A stretch of DNA of 64,000 bases, taken from Lindgomyces ingoldianus (Eukaryota; Ascomycota; Dothideomycetes; Pleosporales; Lindgomycetaceae). The position numbers and the translations under genes were made by a program. The stretch's first letter is position 1. Each line of letters begins with the position of its first letter. Below the pieces are notes generated by a model, which did not search any database, was not told the DNA's origin, and worked only from the letters and a program-made list of their open reading frames with translations. The stretch spans positions 1,212,003 to 1,276,002 of the forward strand of contig NW_022985166.1 in NCBI RefSeq assembly GCF_010093535.1, in the 5' to 3' direction. Below, in pieces: positions 23,036 to 34,245 of this stretch.

Positions 23036-23450
23036 AATGGTGGTGTAGATACTAAGTCAGCACATAAATGTCAGATCGACGTGCAGATTACTCATTCTCT
23101 TAATCAAGAAGTTGGGCTTAATCTGATCGCTCTGACCTTAAGCATCCCTCTCTATGCAAGGGACGTTAAGATTAACGATGCTTTATGTAGAAACTTTCAC
23201 CTCCAGATACTTGCTCTATATATATGATATTTCCTTCGTCGTATTCTTCACAAATCACAGCTAACATCCGTGCGAGGATAGACTGCTGTTCTAACTCATC
23301 ATCTAGATCTACATGCGCGTCTCTCCTGTGGGAATGCCCAATGTTCTCTCGTCCTACGTCAGTATCAATATTGTGCTCAGTCTTTTGAAATATACAAGAT
23401 CCACTCGACGGATTTTCTGATATGGCACAGGCTTCGCTCTTTGATGCCAT
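23036..23450. other. Intergenic, no gene recognised
   Basis: A 92-codon minus-strand frame (23172-23450) has normal composition but no features and no neighbours on that strand nearby. It overlaps the probable promoter of the next gene and is not called as a gene. Confidence 0.4.
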
Positions 23451-23933
23451 ATGAATGGGAGAGGAGCTACACGCGAGGTTTACATAAGTTTAGGTTATGC
23501 GTTGCATCTTAGTCTCCCTGCTTACAATATATATATGAAGGCACTGCTTGGGGAGGGGCTATACGTGATAACATCTTGGTTTTTCAGGACCTTGAAAATG
23601 GACTTTGCGGTGCGCAGAATAGGTATTAGTGTGGCGAAGCTCCTTCTACCACTCATAGCCTCGGTCATGGTCTGTCCCTTATCTCCGCTCCCATTTATCA
23701 AAAGCTGGAACAAGGAAGAGGCGGTCAGTTGGCGTTTTATGGCCTGCATCATCGGCATTGACTTCTTCCTGTTGTTGTTATTGTTGTGGGCATGGTTTGA
23801 GGTTGCAATAGTGAATAGAGGTAAGGCTCTCCCTGAATTGCCCTTTCCGGGGATTAATAAGAGCTCCAAAATAGGCACAAGACATGATTGGGAAGTCGTA
23901 CTTGCGCTCCAGAGAAGAGAAGTTGCGGCTTGA
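23451..23933 (+). CDS. Small predicted two-helix membrane protein
   Basis: 160 codons from the ATG at 23451. A later in-frame ATG (about 23598) would give a shorter protein starting MDFAVRR. Two hydrophobic segments are visible: ISVAKLLLPLIASVMVCPL (about residues 58-76) and a very hydrophobic CIIGIDFFLLLLLLWAWFEV (about 98-118). The C-terminus is polar. No family recognised. It lies downstream of the 250-residue gene on the same strand. It may be spliced, and expression is not shown. Confidence 0.4.
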   Translation: MNGRGATREVYISLGYALHLSLPAYNIYMKALLGEGLYVITSWFFRTLKMDFAVRRIGISVAKLLLPLIASVMVCPLSPLPFIKSWNKEEAVSWRFMACIIGIDFFLLLLLLWAWFEVAIVNRGKALPELPFPGINKSSKIGTRHDWEVVLALQRREVAA

Positions 23934-24199
23934 CCGGGATGGTCAGCATTATGTCGACAGAGAGGCATAAAACTTTGTGCTGGGTCGTCTGGTACACTCT
24001 GGTACTAGTGAGAGCAAGTGGGTTGCATTCAACTCTAAGCTGCATCCCCTACTACACATTCCGAAAACGATTGGAGGCGCGATGGCAGTCCGTCGGCATT
24101 CCTTGCCTTCACGTACCTAAGCTACTCCAAAACGGTCCCCCACTGCTCTTTGAGAGTAACCGAGGAGGTTCGCGCCTTTAGCGCATGCCACATATTTGC

Positions 24200-24940
24200 T
24201 CAATCATTTGATATCTTGCAAAACCGTTTCCCTACCCCATTGACTTTGAGCTCCCCACCATTGACTGTATAATCTTTGACATCTGAGTCCTTAACCTTGC
24301 TATTCATGCCGTTCACAACCTTAACCTTGTCCTTCTCAATTCCGGCGTCCTCTCGATTCTGAACATAACTCCACAACCTAACTAATAGCGACAATAGCTA
24401 GATGTTGTATATTTGCAGCAAGGGTGGATCCAAACAGCAGCGAAAAGCTAAGCGCGCACCAGCCATACATGGCATGGTCGGTAAGCTAGCAACACCGAAA
24501 CCGAGAGCGGTAGGAACGATCAAATATTAGCCTAGGGACTCTCCACGCGAAGCAGCGTGAGGTATTTCTATGCGCAAATTAGCTTACTTTATAACTCAAC
24601 TACATACGCTTCAAAGTTCTGAATGCCGCTTACCTTAACATCAATCCCAAAGCATAAGCAATCATCAACCGTTGCCACTTCCAAGACTCGTAGGTCCCGT
24701 ATTCAGCCATGAGACTCACAACCCAGCACCATAGCGTGTGAGGATGCGGGTTGCGAGGCCTTTCTGGAAGTGGTTATTATCAAAGATTCGGAGGAGGCAG
24801 GTTGCAGCCGTGATGCAGAAGGCGTGGTTGGCGAGGGGGTAGATGTCGACGAATCAGATGTATAGGGGGAGAAGAGAGCGATGGAGATGAGGCAGAGGGT
24901 TTGGGATATGGCATCTTGGGCTTTGGGGATGTGGGTGTGT
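24200..24940 (-). pseudogene. Decayed membrane-protein gene with several frameshifts
   Basis: The minus strand shows strings of good coding sequence in shifting frames: a hydrophobic segment near 24900-24850, a stretch ending LTRYGAGL near 24745, then one base out of frame MAEYGTYESWKW (about 24705-24670) ending at a GTAAGC donor near 24633, then a hydrophobic segment (about 24450-24390) and a charged tail (24394-24200, with repeated Val-Asn-Gly/Lys) reached only by another shift. At least three single-base shifts are needed to read through. Base composition is normal, so decay was by small indels and not by RIP. It was probably a multi-pass membrane protein of about 200-250 residues. Family not recognised. 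Confidence 0.45.
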
Positions 24941-25354
24941 TTTAAGAGGTGTGGTTAGTGTAGGAAAATGACGATATACAATCTTTGCATCTGGTATGCT
25001 GAAACAATGCTTCGTTGATGGAAGCGACCGTTGGTGATTAAGATGTGTTGCAGTACATGCTATGTGTCGGGTTAGTGTCTTAGAAGGAGTACGACATGCC
25101 TAATGAATGGGTTAGCGACAGAGAGCGACTATAGGGAGAAACAAAGGAGAGGCCAGGAAAAGGCTCCCCGGGGGTTCCATAGCACTATGGGACAAGAAGC
25201 CTCGAGGGAAGTTGCGAGGAGCTATTACGTGGAATTCTGGAAGTAACCTATACATAGCTGATATTCTCAACACTTAGTGGTGTATATTTCTTCCTAAATG
25301 TTGCTCGCAGGTTTCTAAAAACCGTTTCTTAACACTCATACTATTGCCTGGCAC
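24941..25354. other. Intergenic, no gene recognised
   Basis: Ordinary composition. It contains the probable promoter of the decayed gene on the left and the 3' flank of the MFS gene on the right. Confidence 0.4.
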
Positions 25355-27066
25355 CTACTCCATTTCCGCGTCTATTCTTTCCTCATGGTTATTTCTCAGA
25401 AAAAAACTCCACCCAAAAGCGAATAGCGCGATCAAGCATAACCAGGCCCACCACACAATTCCGACAGCGCCAACATCGATTCCACGAGCTAACAGTAATC
25501 CTCCGATAACAGGCCCACCAGCACTTGCAAGAGCGCTGATAGTGTTACCAGCTCCATGAACTGTGCCCAGAACACTCTTCCGTGGAGCCGCTTCTGTGAG
25601 AAGAATGACAGTACTGGGGATTGCCATCGTTCTCGCCATAACCTGGGCGAAAAGGACACCTGCCATCGCCGGCCACTTTACTTTGGCATTTCCGGAGAGC
25701 AAGGCAAGATAAGGCGCGAAAATATAGGCGAATGGAAAGATGGAATTTGCAATCCGGAATGCCCCTATGGTACCAAAGCGTTTGTGGATTCGAGGGTAGA
25801 CGAAAAGTTGAATCAGAATCCCGCCAATCCCAAATGTCGCAAGGTAGAGACCTACGGTCGGAGAAGCCAGTCCAAGACCGCCGGTGAATTTAAGGAATGT
25901 AGTATGCTCGTTAGTGGAGCTCGGCATGCTTAAGAATACCGGGAAGATGTGCAGGAAAGTAGAGTTGTGGAGTGGTAAGAGGCCGAAAGCAAACAAGGTC
26001 TTTAGTAAATCGCGGGTCCAGATCTCGCGAAAAGGAGGTCGATAGGATTTACGCGTTATGGGCGTCGAAGAGCCAGAATTAGAGGCCTCCCCAATCGGGG
26101 CGTTAGTCTCGAATAATTCTGCTTCCTCTATTTGGAGCGGCGCGTATTCGGGTGCAGATCTTCGCAAGATCGTCTTTCTCACAAATCCTGAGATAGACTT
26201 GCCGATGACAATACCAAGGTCCCACTCTTTCTCCTTGGTCGGCAGGCTTTCCCGAAGCCAGAAAGATGCTAAAACGAGGCAAAAGCTGAGGATGGTACCG
26301 TTAAAAATTGCGGGCAAAGCATATGGATACCTCACGGCCCAATCGACGCCTTTAGGGTTCCCTGAGAAGTTGAAGAAGCCGGTGGGACCGAACAAGATGG
26401 GCAAGTTGTCTACTGGATCAGCTAAACACCCTCCAATTGCCAACGCCGCCACACGTCCCGAGTTGAAGATCAGAGGCGGTGCCAAAAAAGCTCTGGCATG
26501 GTATCTCCGTTCCTTAACAATTTCAGCAGTCATCGTCCTCATCACTCCAAGTATGCCGTTCGCCATGCCTGCGAGTACTCTCCAGAACAATAACATCCCA
26601 ATCGTTCTCGAGAAGCCGAAAGAGAGATTGGCGATGACGCTGACCATGAGGCCAATGAGAATGGTTGGCTTGCGCCCATAAGAGTCTGAGACACGACCCC
26701 AAAGCATGCTAGTTGACATCTGGCCGAGTGGGAAGGCAGCGGCCAAAAGACCGGTCAAGCGTGAGATCTCCTGGGGGGCGGATGCGTGATTGGGATCTGA
26801 AAGAATGGACTTGACGAGGTAATAGAGGTACGGGAGGAGGCATGCATTCGACAGTGGAGTCGAAAGACGACATAATGCGAGGAGCAAAAGCTGTTTTTTG
26901 TGCGGAAGACTTTTCCATGTAACCTTCTCCTGGAGTGGTTCGATAGCTGTGGACTTCTCTTCATCGAGGGGCACTAAGGTTGTCAGAATTCCTGAGGTGA
27001 GGCCTGGTGCCAGAGGAAAGTACCTTCAAGCAACCTCTCCCCCTCTTCCCCATCTCCTTTGCGCAT
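25355..27066 (-). CDS. Major facilitator superfamily transporter (drug/H+ antiporter-like)
   Basis: Two exons are proposed: 27066-27024 (ATG at 27066) and 26973-25355, joined across a 50-bp intron (26974-27023, GTACTT...TTAG). The product is about 553 residues, usual for a fungal MFS protein. Twelve membrane spans can be traced in two halves, separated by a polar loop containing SPEYAPLQ-like acidic sequence. The first half has the MFS motif A as GRVSDSYGRKP after span 2. A further conserved-looking stretch is the Gly/Ala-rich AGNTISALASAGGPVIGG near the C-terminus. It should be a proton-coupled exporter of the DHA1/ZIFL-like type at the plasma or vacuolar membrane. The substrate is unknown. 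The longest frame starts with GTG at 26974, which is why the upstream exon is needed. Confidence 0.82.
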
Positions 27067-27954
27067 TATCTTTGGTTAGTAGTAGCTGTCATTGAATAAT
27101 TCGATTCCGAATCTGGCTACTCAAAGCATGCAATCAGGTCAGGTTGATACGCTGCTCAGCTCAGGATGTTTTCATGGGCTGAAACGATTCAAATAACGTC
27201 CGTGAGGAAAGCCCGACGTAGAAATCGAAAGGAAGAATAACTCAAGAACATCAGCGCAGCAGGATCTTTTGAGGCTCTCCTGAGCCCGAATGAACCCGGA
27301 TCGCATCGTCTAAATGATATTATATATGTATGGCCGGCACGGCGGCTGTTTGCGACAAATAGAGAAGATACATTCTTCAAGTACCTTGATGCTCCAGTTT
27401 TCCTTCTAGAAGTAAATGAGGAGCCTTAAAGTGTATATTGAGATGGAAAGGACCGGGATACAAACAGATCGAAATCGAAATGATGCAGGGGATGGGATTG
27501 GTCTGGCGTTTCGAGTGCTGCTCGACCTGATTCGCTTGCTGCCTCAGCCATCACCTCCTCCGCCACGGTTTTGATTGCTCGGCAGATTGCATTTAGCCAT
27601 CACGGCGCGAGAGATGCATGGGTGGCCCTTCGGGCCATGACTGCTGATAACTCCGTATTAGGGCTAGATAGGATGAAGTTGGTTTCGATCGCCTGACCAT
27701 CGTGTCTCGTCTTTTGACATCTGGTTCCCGCTTAACGGTGTCCTTTCTAGAGCCGACGGGAACATAGATGCAGAAGTGGCTGGATGAGTTGTTGCTTTTG
27801 CATTCGAGATATGATCGCACAGTGTAACAGACGATGATCATTTCAATCTATGTTGATGGTTGGGGTAAAACCCATCTATCAGGGAAAAGTGCGGGGTGAA
27901 AGGAATTTCGTGCTACGGTGTTCGGATAAACATAATTTCCGTGGAAACTACAGC
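27067..27954. other. Intergenic, no convincing gene
   Basis: Short frames on the minus strand (27189-27380, 27593-27841) have no domain or good start context. It probably contains the MFS promoter and the 3' flank of the minus-strand gene remnant to the right. Confidence 0.4.
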
Positions 27955-28420
27955 TCATTGTCCTATCAACTTCTTTTCCTCCAGCCACTCTTTTTGCTTT
28001 TCTGTCAGCGCCATGAGCTTCTCTGCATCGATCTTCGCATTGCCGTTTTTTCCTGCACTTCTCCCGGTGGTCTGGTCAATATTGACTGAATGCATTGCCG
28101 CGATGTGCGACCTCACCTGATGATCCCTGGACAACTCACCTAAATGGCATGGCTTAGCATGTTAGAAACGTAAATCTACGCCGTAAAGCCGGACAAGATT
28201 CAACGTTACACAAAGCCCGCTTGAGAAGGTCATCGCTGAAGCTGAATTCGTTCTTTGGTGGAATGGTGAGGGTACAATTCTTTTACCGCCTGATATTTAT
28301 CACTAACCTCAAAGCTTCCAAGCCACGTCCCGGGCCCAAATTAGTCTTCCGCTGCGTTAGTGCAAAAGCCCACACTATTCGCGAGGATCGCTTCCCAAAG
28401 CTCGGGTGGCACTACTCCGG
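27955..28420 (-). pseudogene. Fragment of a spliced gene, probably decayed
   Basis: The minus strand has a good last exon (28139-27955) with codons ending in a Lys/Glu-rich helix (ALTEKQKEWLEEKKLIGQ, stop TGA). It joins in frame across a 70-bp intron (28140-28209, GTAACG...TTAG) and another of about 66 bp (GTTAGT...TTCAG) to an exon with GPGRGLEAL. Upstream, the coding-like PPELWEAILANSVGF (near 28400-28350) is in a different frame, with no room for an intron, so a one-base shift is likely. No start codon or family was found. Confidence 0.35.
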
Positions 28421-28714
28421 GAATAGCAAAGGTTGACCATTCAAACAACTACCACCCCAATTCCCTCACCGAAACCATGCATTGAGATCATGTGAGCCCT
28501 TGCCGGTTTTCCAGGGCCTGTAATGCTTCCTATGAACTAACCACAAAACGTGGGGGAGAGCGAAGAGCGGAAGCGCCACCATGAACGGAAGGTGCAAGGG
28601 TTTTGCTGCAGCTTAAATCCCAAAGATCACCGCGCATTGATCCGATTTCACCATTTCTCTGTCTCAGCATAATATTTGAACCTCCATCTCCAGTACTGTA
28701 GTTGAGTTGCCGTT
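28421..28714. other. Intergenic / promoter of the sugar transporter gene
   Basis: About 290 bp without a recognisable gene. It precedes the ATG at 28715. Confidence 0.4.
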
Positions 28715-30621
28715 ATGGCACACACGCACACGCACACACACATACATGCCGCATCAAGCAGGCCTGTGCCTCTCAAGGCCACTCTGCGACTTTTGGCAAT
28801 CTGTGTATTCTTTGCCCTGGCCTCGCTGGCATGGGGGTATGTTGTATGCTTTAGTTGCATTAATGATTAGCTAACTCGGTGCATTCAGGTACAACATCGG
28901 AGTGATGGCGTCAATATACGTCCACCCAGGTTTCAAGAAAGCCCTACACAAGCCCACTAAAGCCACAACTGGCTTAATTACCTCCATATACTACCTTGGT
29001 ACATGGCTCAGTTATATCTTTGTTTCCCATCCATTGGCGGACAGATTCGGTCGCAGAGTCGCAGCCGCTTCCGGTGTCCTCATCACGGGTGTGGGTGCCG
29101 CAATTCAGACTGGAGCAAAAGGACCAGGTGCTCTAGGCATGATGATAGCTGGGCGCATTATCTGTGGGTTTGGTCTGGCAATTGTATCCACCGCGGTTCC
29201 CTTGTATCAAAGGTTGAACACCTCCCCTGGCATAAGATTTATGCTGACGAGATTCTACAGCGAGATATCCCCAGCGAAGCATCGTGGCCGCTATGTCGTT
29301 ATCAATCATATTGGTTTGGTTGCTGGTCTTGCTGTTGCATTCTGGTATGTTCAACGCCTACGATCGGCTTACAAAAATCAGCTCATGCGTTGTAGGGTCG
29401 GGTTTGGATTCAGCCATTGGGAATCGAAGCGCGGAAACTATTACGGCTGGCGCTTCTCTATGGCAATTCAATTCATTCCTGAATTCATCTTCCTGGTGGG
29501 GATTTGGCTGTGTCCAGAGACGTATATATACCTCCCTCTTCTACTTTTTGGCAAGATTAACCAAAACTAGACCACGCTGGCTCGTAGAACAGGGCCGCAA
29601 CGAAGAGGCAAAGAAGAACTTAGCCTGGCTCCGCGCATCTGATCCTTCGGACGCATTGGTCGTCGACGAGTTGAGCGAGATCGAGAAGGACGTCGAGCGA
29701 CGCAAGATCGCGACTAGCCAATCCTGGACTGTTCTCTTCACTAACCGACCGTTGTTCAACCGCTTCTGGCGTGCTGCTTTATTGCAATTTATGGCACAGA
29801 TGTGTGGCAACACGTCCATGAAATACTACCTTCCAGATATCTTCGGCAGCCTTGGCATCGAGCGAAAGCTAACTCTGATGATTGGAGGTATTGAGAGTAC
29901 TTTGAAAATCGGATGCACGATTATCGACTCCTACTTGGTGGACAGGCTTGGACGAAGGTTCACCCTGATAGCTGCGTGCTTCGTGATGAGCATGGCGCTG
30001 CTGGTATGTTTTCTGGTCTCTGCCTAGATTTCCTCACTAAGACATGCAGATTAACGGCGCTCTTCCGCTTGCCTACCCCAAGAACGCCAACCACGCGGCT
30101 GACTACGTTTGCATCATCTTTATATTTTTGTACACTTTTGGGTACTCCATTGGTTTTGGCCCCGCTGCGTGGGTGTACGGGTCCGAGGTATTGGATTTCA
30201 TTTACGACCCCTAGCAATATTTTCTAATCTTCAGTAGATTTTCCCCACAAACTTCAGGGCGAAGGGTCTCAATCTTGCCGCATCTGGCAGCTCTATCGGC
30301 TCAATTATCGCCTCCCAAACCTGGCCTGTGGGCATGCAACGTATTGGCTCAAAGACTCATTTTATTTTCATGAGCTTCAATATTGTCTCTGCAATCATCA
30401 TTTGTCAGTCCCCTCCCACTGCGAATTTAGAGTGATATCTCATTCAAGTACCAACAGACTTTTTTTATCCTGAAACTAGTGGCCGAAGCCTCGAGCATAT
30501 GGAAACGCTCTTCAATCCTGACTACCAGTCTCGCACAGACCTCGAGAGTCAGCCTGAGCATTTTGACGAAGATGATGATGCCGATATCATGAACGCTCAT
30601 CCAAAAGACACTCGAGCTTGA
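28715..30621 (+). CDS. MFS sugar transporter (SP family)
   Basis: Eight exons: 28715-28836, 28889-29212, 29261-29344, 29396-29521, 29571-30003, 30050-30187, 30238-30403, 30458-30621. All seven introns are 46-54 bp with GT..AG borders and keep one frame, giving 518 residues. Sugar-porter landmarks are in place: DRFGRR after span 2, GRIICGFG, SEISPAKHRGR between spans 4 and 5, the PETPRWL signature at the end of span 6, DRLGRR in the second half, and PETSGRSLEHME after span 12. It should carry a hexose or related sugar with H+ at the plasma membrane. The N-terminus has an odd Thr-His repeat encoded by a CA-rich microsatellite (28719-28746). Gene structure looks intact. Which sugar it carries cannot be told. 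Confidence 0.9.
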
Positions 30622-31236
30622 CAACTGAGGCCTCTTCTCAGCGACATGGACGATCGCAGAGAAGGCCCACAGTGAATCGGTACAACTTGTACTATGTCTA
30701 ATACCAATGTCGCTGAGATAGTACACGATTAAACTGGCGGTCTTTACTGTGGAGTTGCTTGTACATAGCTTCAAGTGGGATGATTAATACTATTAGGTGG
30801 ATAATGACCCTCCGTACGACAGCTCTGATTCATGTGCGCCACTTTGCTGGCCCGAACAGCATTTCCAAGCCTTCGGGGTAGCTAGTTACGCGAAGGATTG
30901 GGAGCCATGTGATACGGCAGCCAAGCTGCATGTGCAAGCGAGCCGTGAAAAAGCAAGGGTAGGAGAAACGTGGGGACCCCGCTGGTACCCACACTGCGAG
31001 CTCGGGATGCTATACACTTGGCTTCTTTTCACATCAGCAGGTCGTGAGCTTGCTGATTTATTATTCAACATGTGGGAGGCAAGGCTCTTTTTCTTTCGAT
31101 TTTGGAATTTTTTTTTCTAGCTGTTCGTCCTTCAGGCTCATAGCCTTCGCTATGGCGTTAGGAGCACACCACTCATAACCTTCGTTTCAACCCCATCACA
31201 CATCGTAACTCCTCCTTCTTCAATTCTACTTCCAAA
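30622..31236. other. Intergenic, no gene recognised
   Basis: A 107-codon plus frame (30797-31120) has no domain and ends in a Phe-rich run from a T-tract. Treated as noncoding. Confidence 0.4.
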
Positions 31237-32282
31237 ATGCTTTCCACAAAGCCTGCAAAAGTAGCTCCGCCTCCTACAACTACCCCTCGACCCTCCCCGC
31301 CATCCTTCTTTCCATTCCACATCGTTCCGGGTCTCACAAACTTCCGGGACATTGGCGGCTGGCCAATTTCCTCCGCAATCGACGAATCAAACATCATCGG
31401 CTATGTCCGCAAAGCCATTCTGTATCGAGGTTCTGACACCAACAGGATTACTGCTGAAGGCGTCATACGATTGCGAGAGCTGGGGATCAGAACAGATTGT
31501 GATTTGCGGAGTAAGCAACAAATCGAGAATACAGGGGGATATAGGGAGATGGATGGGATTGAGAGGGTCTGGACACCGGTGTTTAAGGAAGAAGAATATA
31601 CGCATGAGGCGGCGAGACAGAGATATGAGCTTTATGCTGGGGATGGAACGGAGGTATGTATCGACATCCCACTGTAGTAAACCCTTCTCGAGTAAACCGG
31701 GGCGAGTTGAGTTCTGCTCGTGGCTGATGAATTGCTGTGTACGTCTAGGGCATTGTGACAGCTTTTGTCGAGATCCTAACATCCGGCGCTCCGATATTCT
31801 GCAAAATTCTGCGCCGGCTCATGTCGACCATCGGCCCTCCCTCATCGGAATCATTACCTAACATACCCGCTCCAGGAATCTTCATGCACTGTACCACAGG
31901 CAACAATCGCACTGGCGTCTTCATATCCCTCCTCCTCCTTCTCCTCCACGTCCCACACGCATCCATCTGCAAAGAATACGCGCTCTCGGAGCAAGGCCTT
32001 GCACCAACCCGACATATAAATATCGAAAGGTTAATGAAGAAAGGAGCATTTGAAGAGTACGGTCCGGAAGAAGGGAGAAGAAAATGTGAGAGGATGGTTG
32101 GGGCACGAGAAGAGAGTATGTGGGCGTTAATCGAGGAAGTGCAGAGGACGTGGGGTGGTCCGGAGGGGTATTTTAGGGAACTTGTGGGGTTGAGCGAGCA
32201 GGAAATTGGGACGTTGAGGGATGTGATGACGGTGATGGTTGGAGCGGAAAAAGAAGGAGCCAATGAAGAAGCTCAATTGTGA
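31237..32282 (+). CDS. Tyrosine-phosphatase-like protein (Y_phosphatase3 type)
   Basis: Two exons, 31237-31653 and 31749-32282, separated by a 95-bp intron (GTATGT...CTAG, phase 0), giving 316 residues. The N-terminus is Pro/Thr-rich, followed by the family box GLTNFRDIGG (about residues 32-41) and YRGS. The phosphatase signature C-x5-R is HCTTGNNRTG, with the catalytic Cys at about 187 and Arg at about 193. The family dephosphorylates phosphotyrosine or phosphoinositides and is related to bacterial and fungal single-domain PTPs. The gene is complete, although a transposon nest begins 75 bp after its stop codon, which may affect its 3' end. Confidence 0.85.
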
Positions 32283-32553
32283 AGGCTGGAATGGTTTACA
32301 CATTTGGAGGAGCCAGGGATGGATATCAAGCTAGTGCGGGGTAGCAAGACGAGCTACAGTCAACTCTCGATGGCGCGATGCGCGATTAAACAATATTTTA
32401 ATATAGCAATACATTTCTTAAACCTAAATTAATTTCCTACTAAAATATTCTATTTTGTAATACCTACTATATTGCAAGCTTTTAGCTAGATTATTATTAT
32501 ATTAAGAGATAAAATGCTACATGTGGCAATTACTAACAAGCAGCAACAGGCTC

Positions 32554-32706
32554 TGTAAGGACGGAGCTCTGTACCACTACGCTAATACAACTAAAAAGGT
32601 GCGAATAATTAACCAACAGTTAATTATTGCGTACAGAATAGTATATATACCCGTCGCACATAAGCACCATCTCGGCCTTACACGTAAGCGCCATCCCGGC
32701 CTTACA
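32554..32706. repeat. Solo-LTR-like short element, 153-bp copy with duplicated end
   Basis: TGTAAGGACGG...CGGCCTTACA with 5-bp target duplication GGCTC (32549-32553, 32707-32711). It matches 53856-53984, differing by four transitions plus a 24-bp tandem duplication of its right end (32659-32682 and 32683-32706). It is inserted in the Tigger-like element. TG...CA ends, CCTTACA terminus and a 5-bp duplication point to an LTR-class element. Confidence 0.88.
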
Positions 32707-34245
32707 GGCTCTATGTTAATAGTATTAATGTTAGGGTCCTAGCTAGAGGCAGCTTAATATAATTAAGTAGTTTAAGTAAAAGTATAACTATTACATCTAT
32801 TAGTTAACAGTATTAAAGTCCCTTTTAAAGCAATATAGCTACTTTAACAGTAGCTCTGCTACTACCTGCACATGTTAATAATAGGCATAGTGGCCTATTT
32901 TTAAAGCTGTTCTTTTTAACTAGCAGTAGCACCTTAAGAGCTTTAGCAGTAACGTCCTTAGTAATATTTTTATTAAAAAAGCAAAGGCTATCTAGCTGTA
33001 GATACCTAATTACGCTAACCTTTTTATACTAGAGTTTAGCTTAAGCTAGCTTACTAACTTTAAGCAATAGCATAATATTAAGCTTTATTAACACTAGAGT
33101 AAGGCTGCGTTAGTGCTAGCTAGGGCTAAAAAGAAGATAAGGGCTATTAAAACACTGTGTAAAGAATACGCAAAGCAAAATATATTTAATATAGACAAGA
33201 CAGGCCTATATTAGTAGTAGGCGCTGTTGTTAGGGCTTTCTACTAGAGCTTAACCTAGCAGAAAAAAAGATAAGAACTAAATATTAATTATATACTGCTA
33301 TAACTTTACTAGCAGTAAGCACTTTACTTTTTAAGCTATTAAAAAGGTAGCTAGACTACATGCTTTATAATCTATTAACCTTAAGGCTTTTAGCATCTAA
33401 TAGTTGTTAAATTTTAAGGTGTAGATAATACATACTATTATAATAGATTAGCTATAGGCCTTTTATTAGTAGATAGAAAAGACTAGGTCTATTCTGCTGC
33501 TAATAAACAACTATAGTGCTTATATTCTTAGTGTTAATTTTAAACTACCTCTACTAAATATCTGCATTTAATAGCTGCCTACTAACTTAACTAGTGTCTA
33601 CTAGCTACTTAATTAGGGTGTAATTAGTTAGTTTAAGCACTTATATAAAAAGTAATAAATACACTATATAGTTACTAGCTATAAGCGCAGCGTAGATCTA
33701 GTAACTTAAGTTAACCTTTACTATGCCTTATACTAGGCCTTTTAAGCCTAGTATAATAACTTTTAAAGTAATATAATTTATTACTGCTTCTACTAAGCTA
33801 AAATCTAGCCTTTATAAGAACTAATCTACCTGCTTAATTTAAAAAAGCAGTCTTAGCAGAAGCTAGAGAAGCTCTACTAGCAGGTGCAGCATGCAGGTAG
33901 GATTTAAAACGCTATAAGCTTTAAAAACTTTCTAAATCTTATTAATAAAAATTATAAGCCTACTTAATCTAACTTTAATATAGTAAATGTAATTATAATA
34001 TATAGCTAGCAGCTAGTTAAAGATAAATTAAATAATAAAAAGCTTTTTATATAAATACCTACCCTTACATAGGCAGAGCAGGCTCTTAAATTACTACTCT
34101 TATATTAAGAGCATACAGATTTAACAACTCCTTAGCAGATTAGAGCGCTCTAGCAGCTATATACTAAAGCAAAGGCTTAAAAGTCTAAGCAGTTTGTCTA
34201 GAGCACTCTAGATAGTTAGATTACATAACCCTCTTACTGCAATAA
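32707..34245 (+). pseudogene. Pogo/Tigger transposase (DDE_1), RIP-broken
   Basis: Reading through stops, the plus frame shows the first catalytic block as FNIDKTGLYW (near 33180-33212; the expected Glu of MDETG is Lys after a transition) and a later block LLLINNYSAY (near 33490-33520; expected LLLDN-type Asp lost). Stops are nearly all TAG/TAA at former Gln or Trp codons. The N-terminal HTH part should lie around 32760-33050 but is hard to read. Coding potential is gone. Confidence 0.8.
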
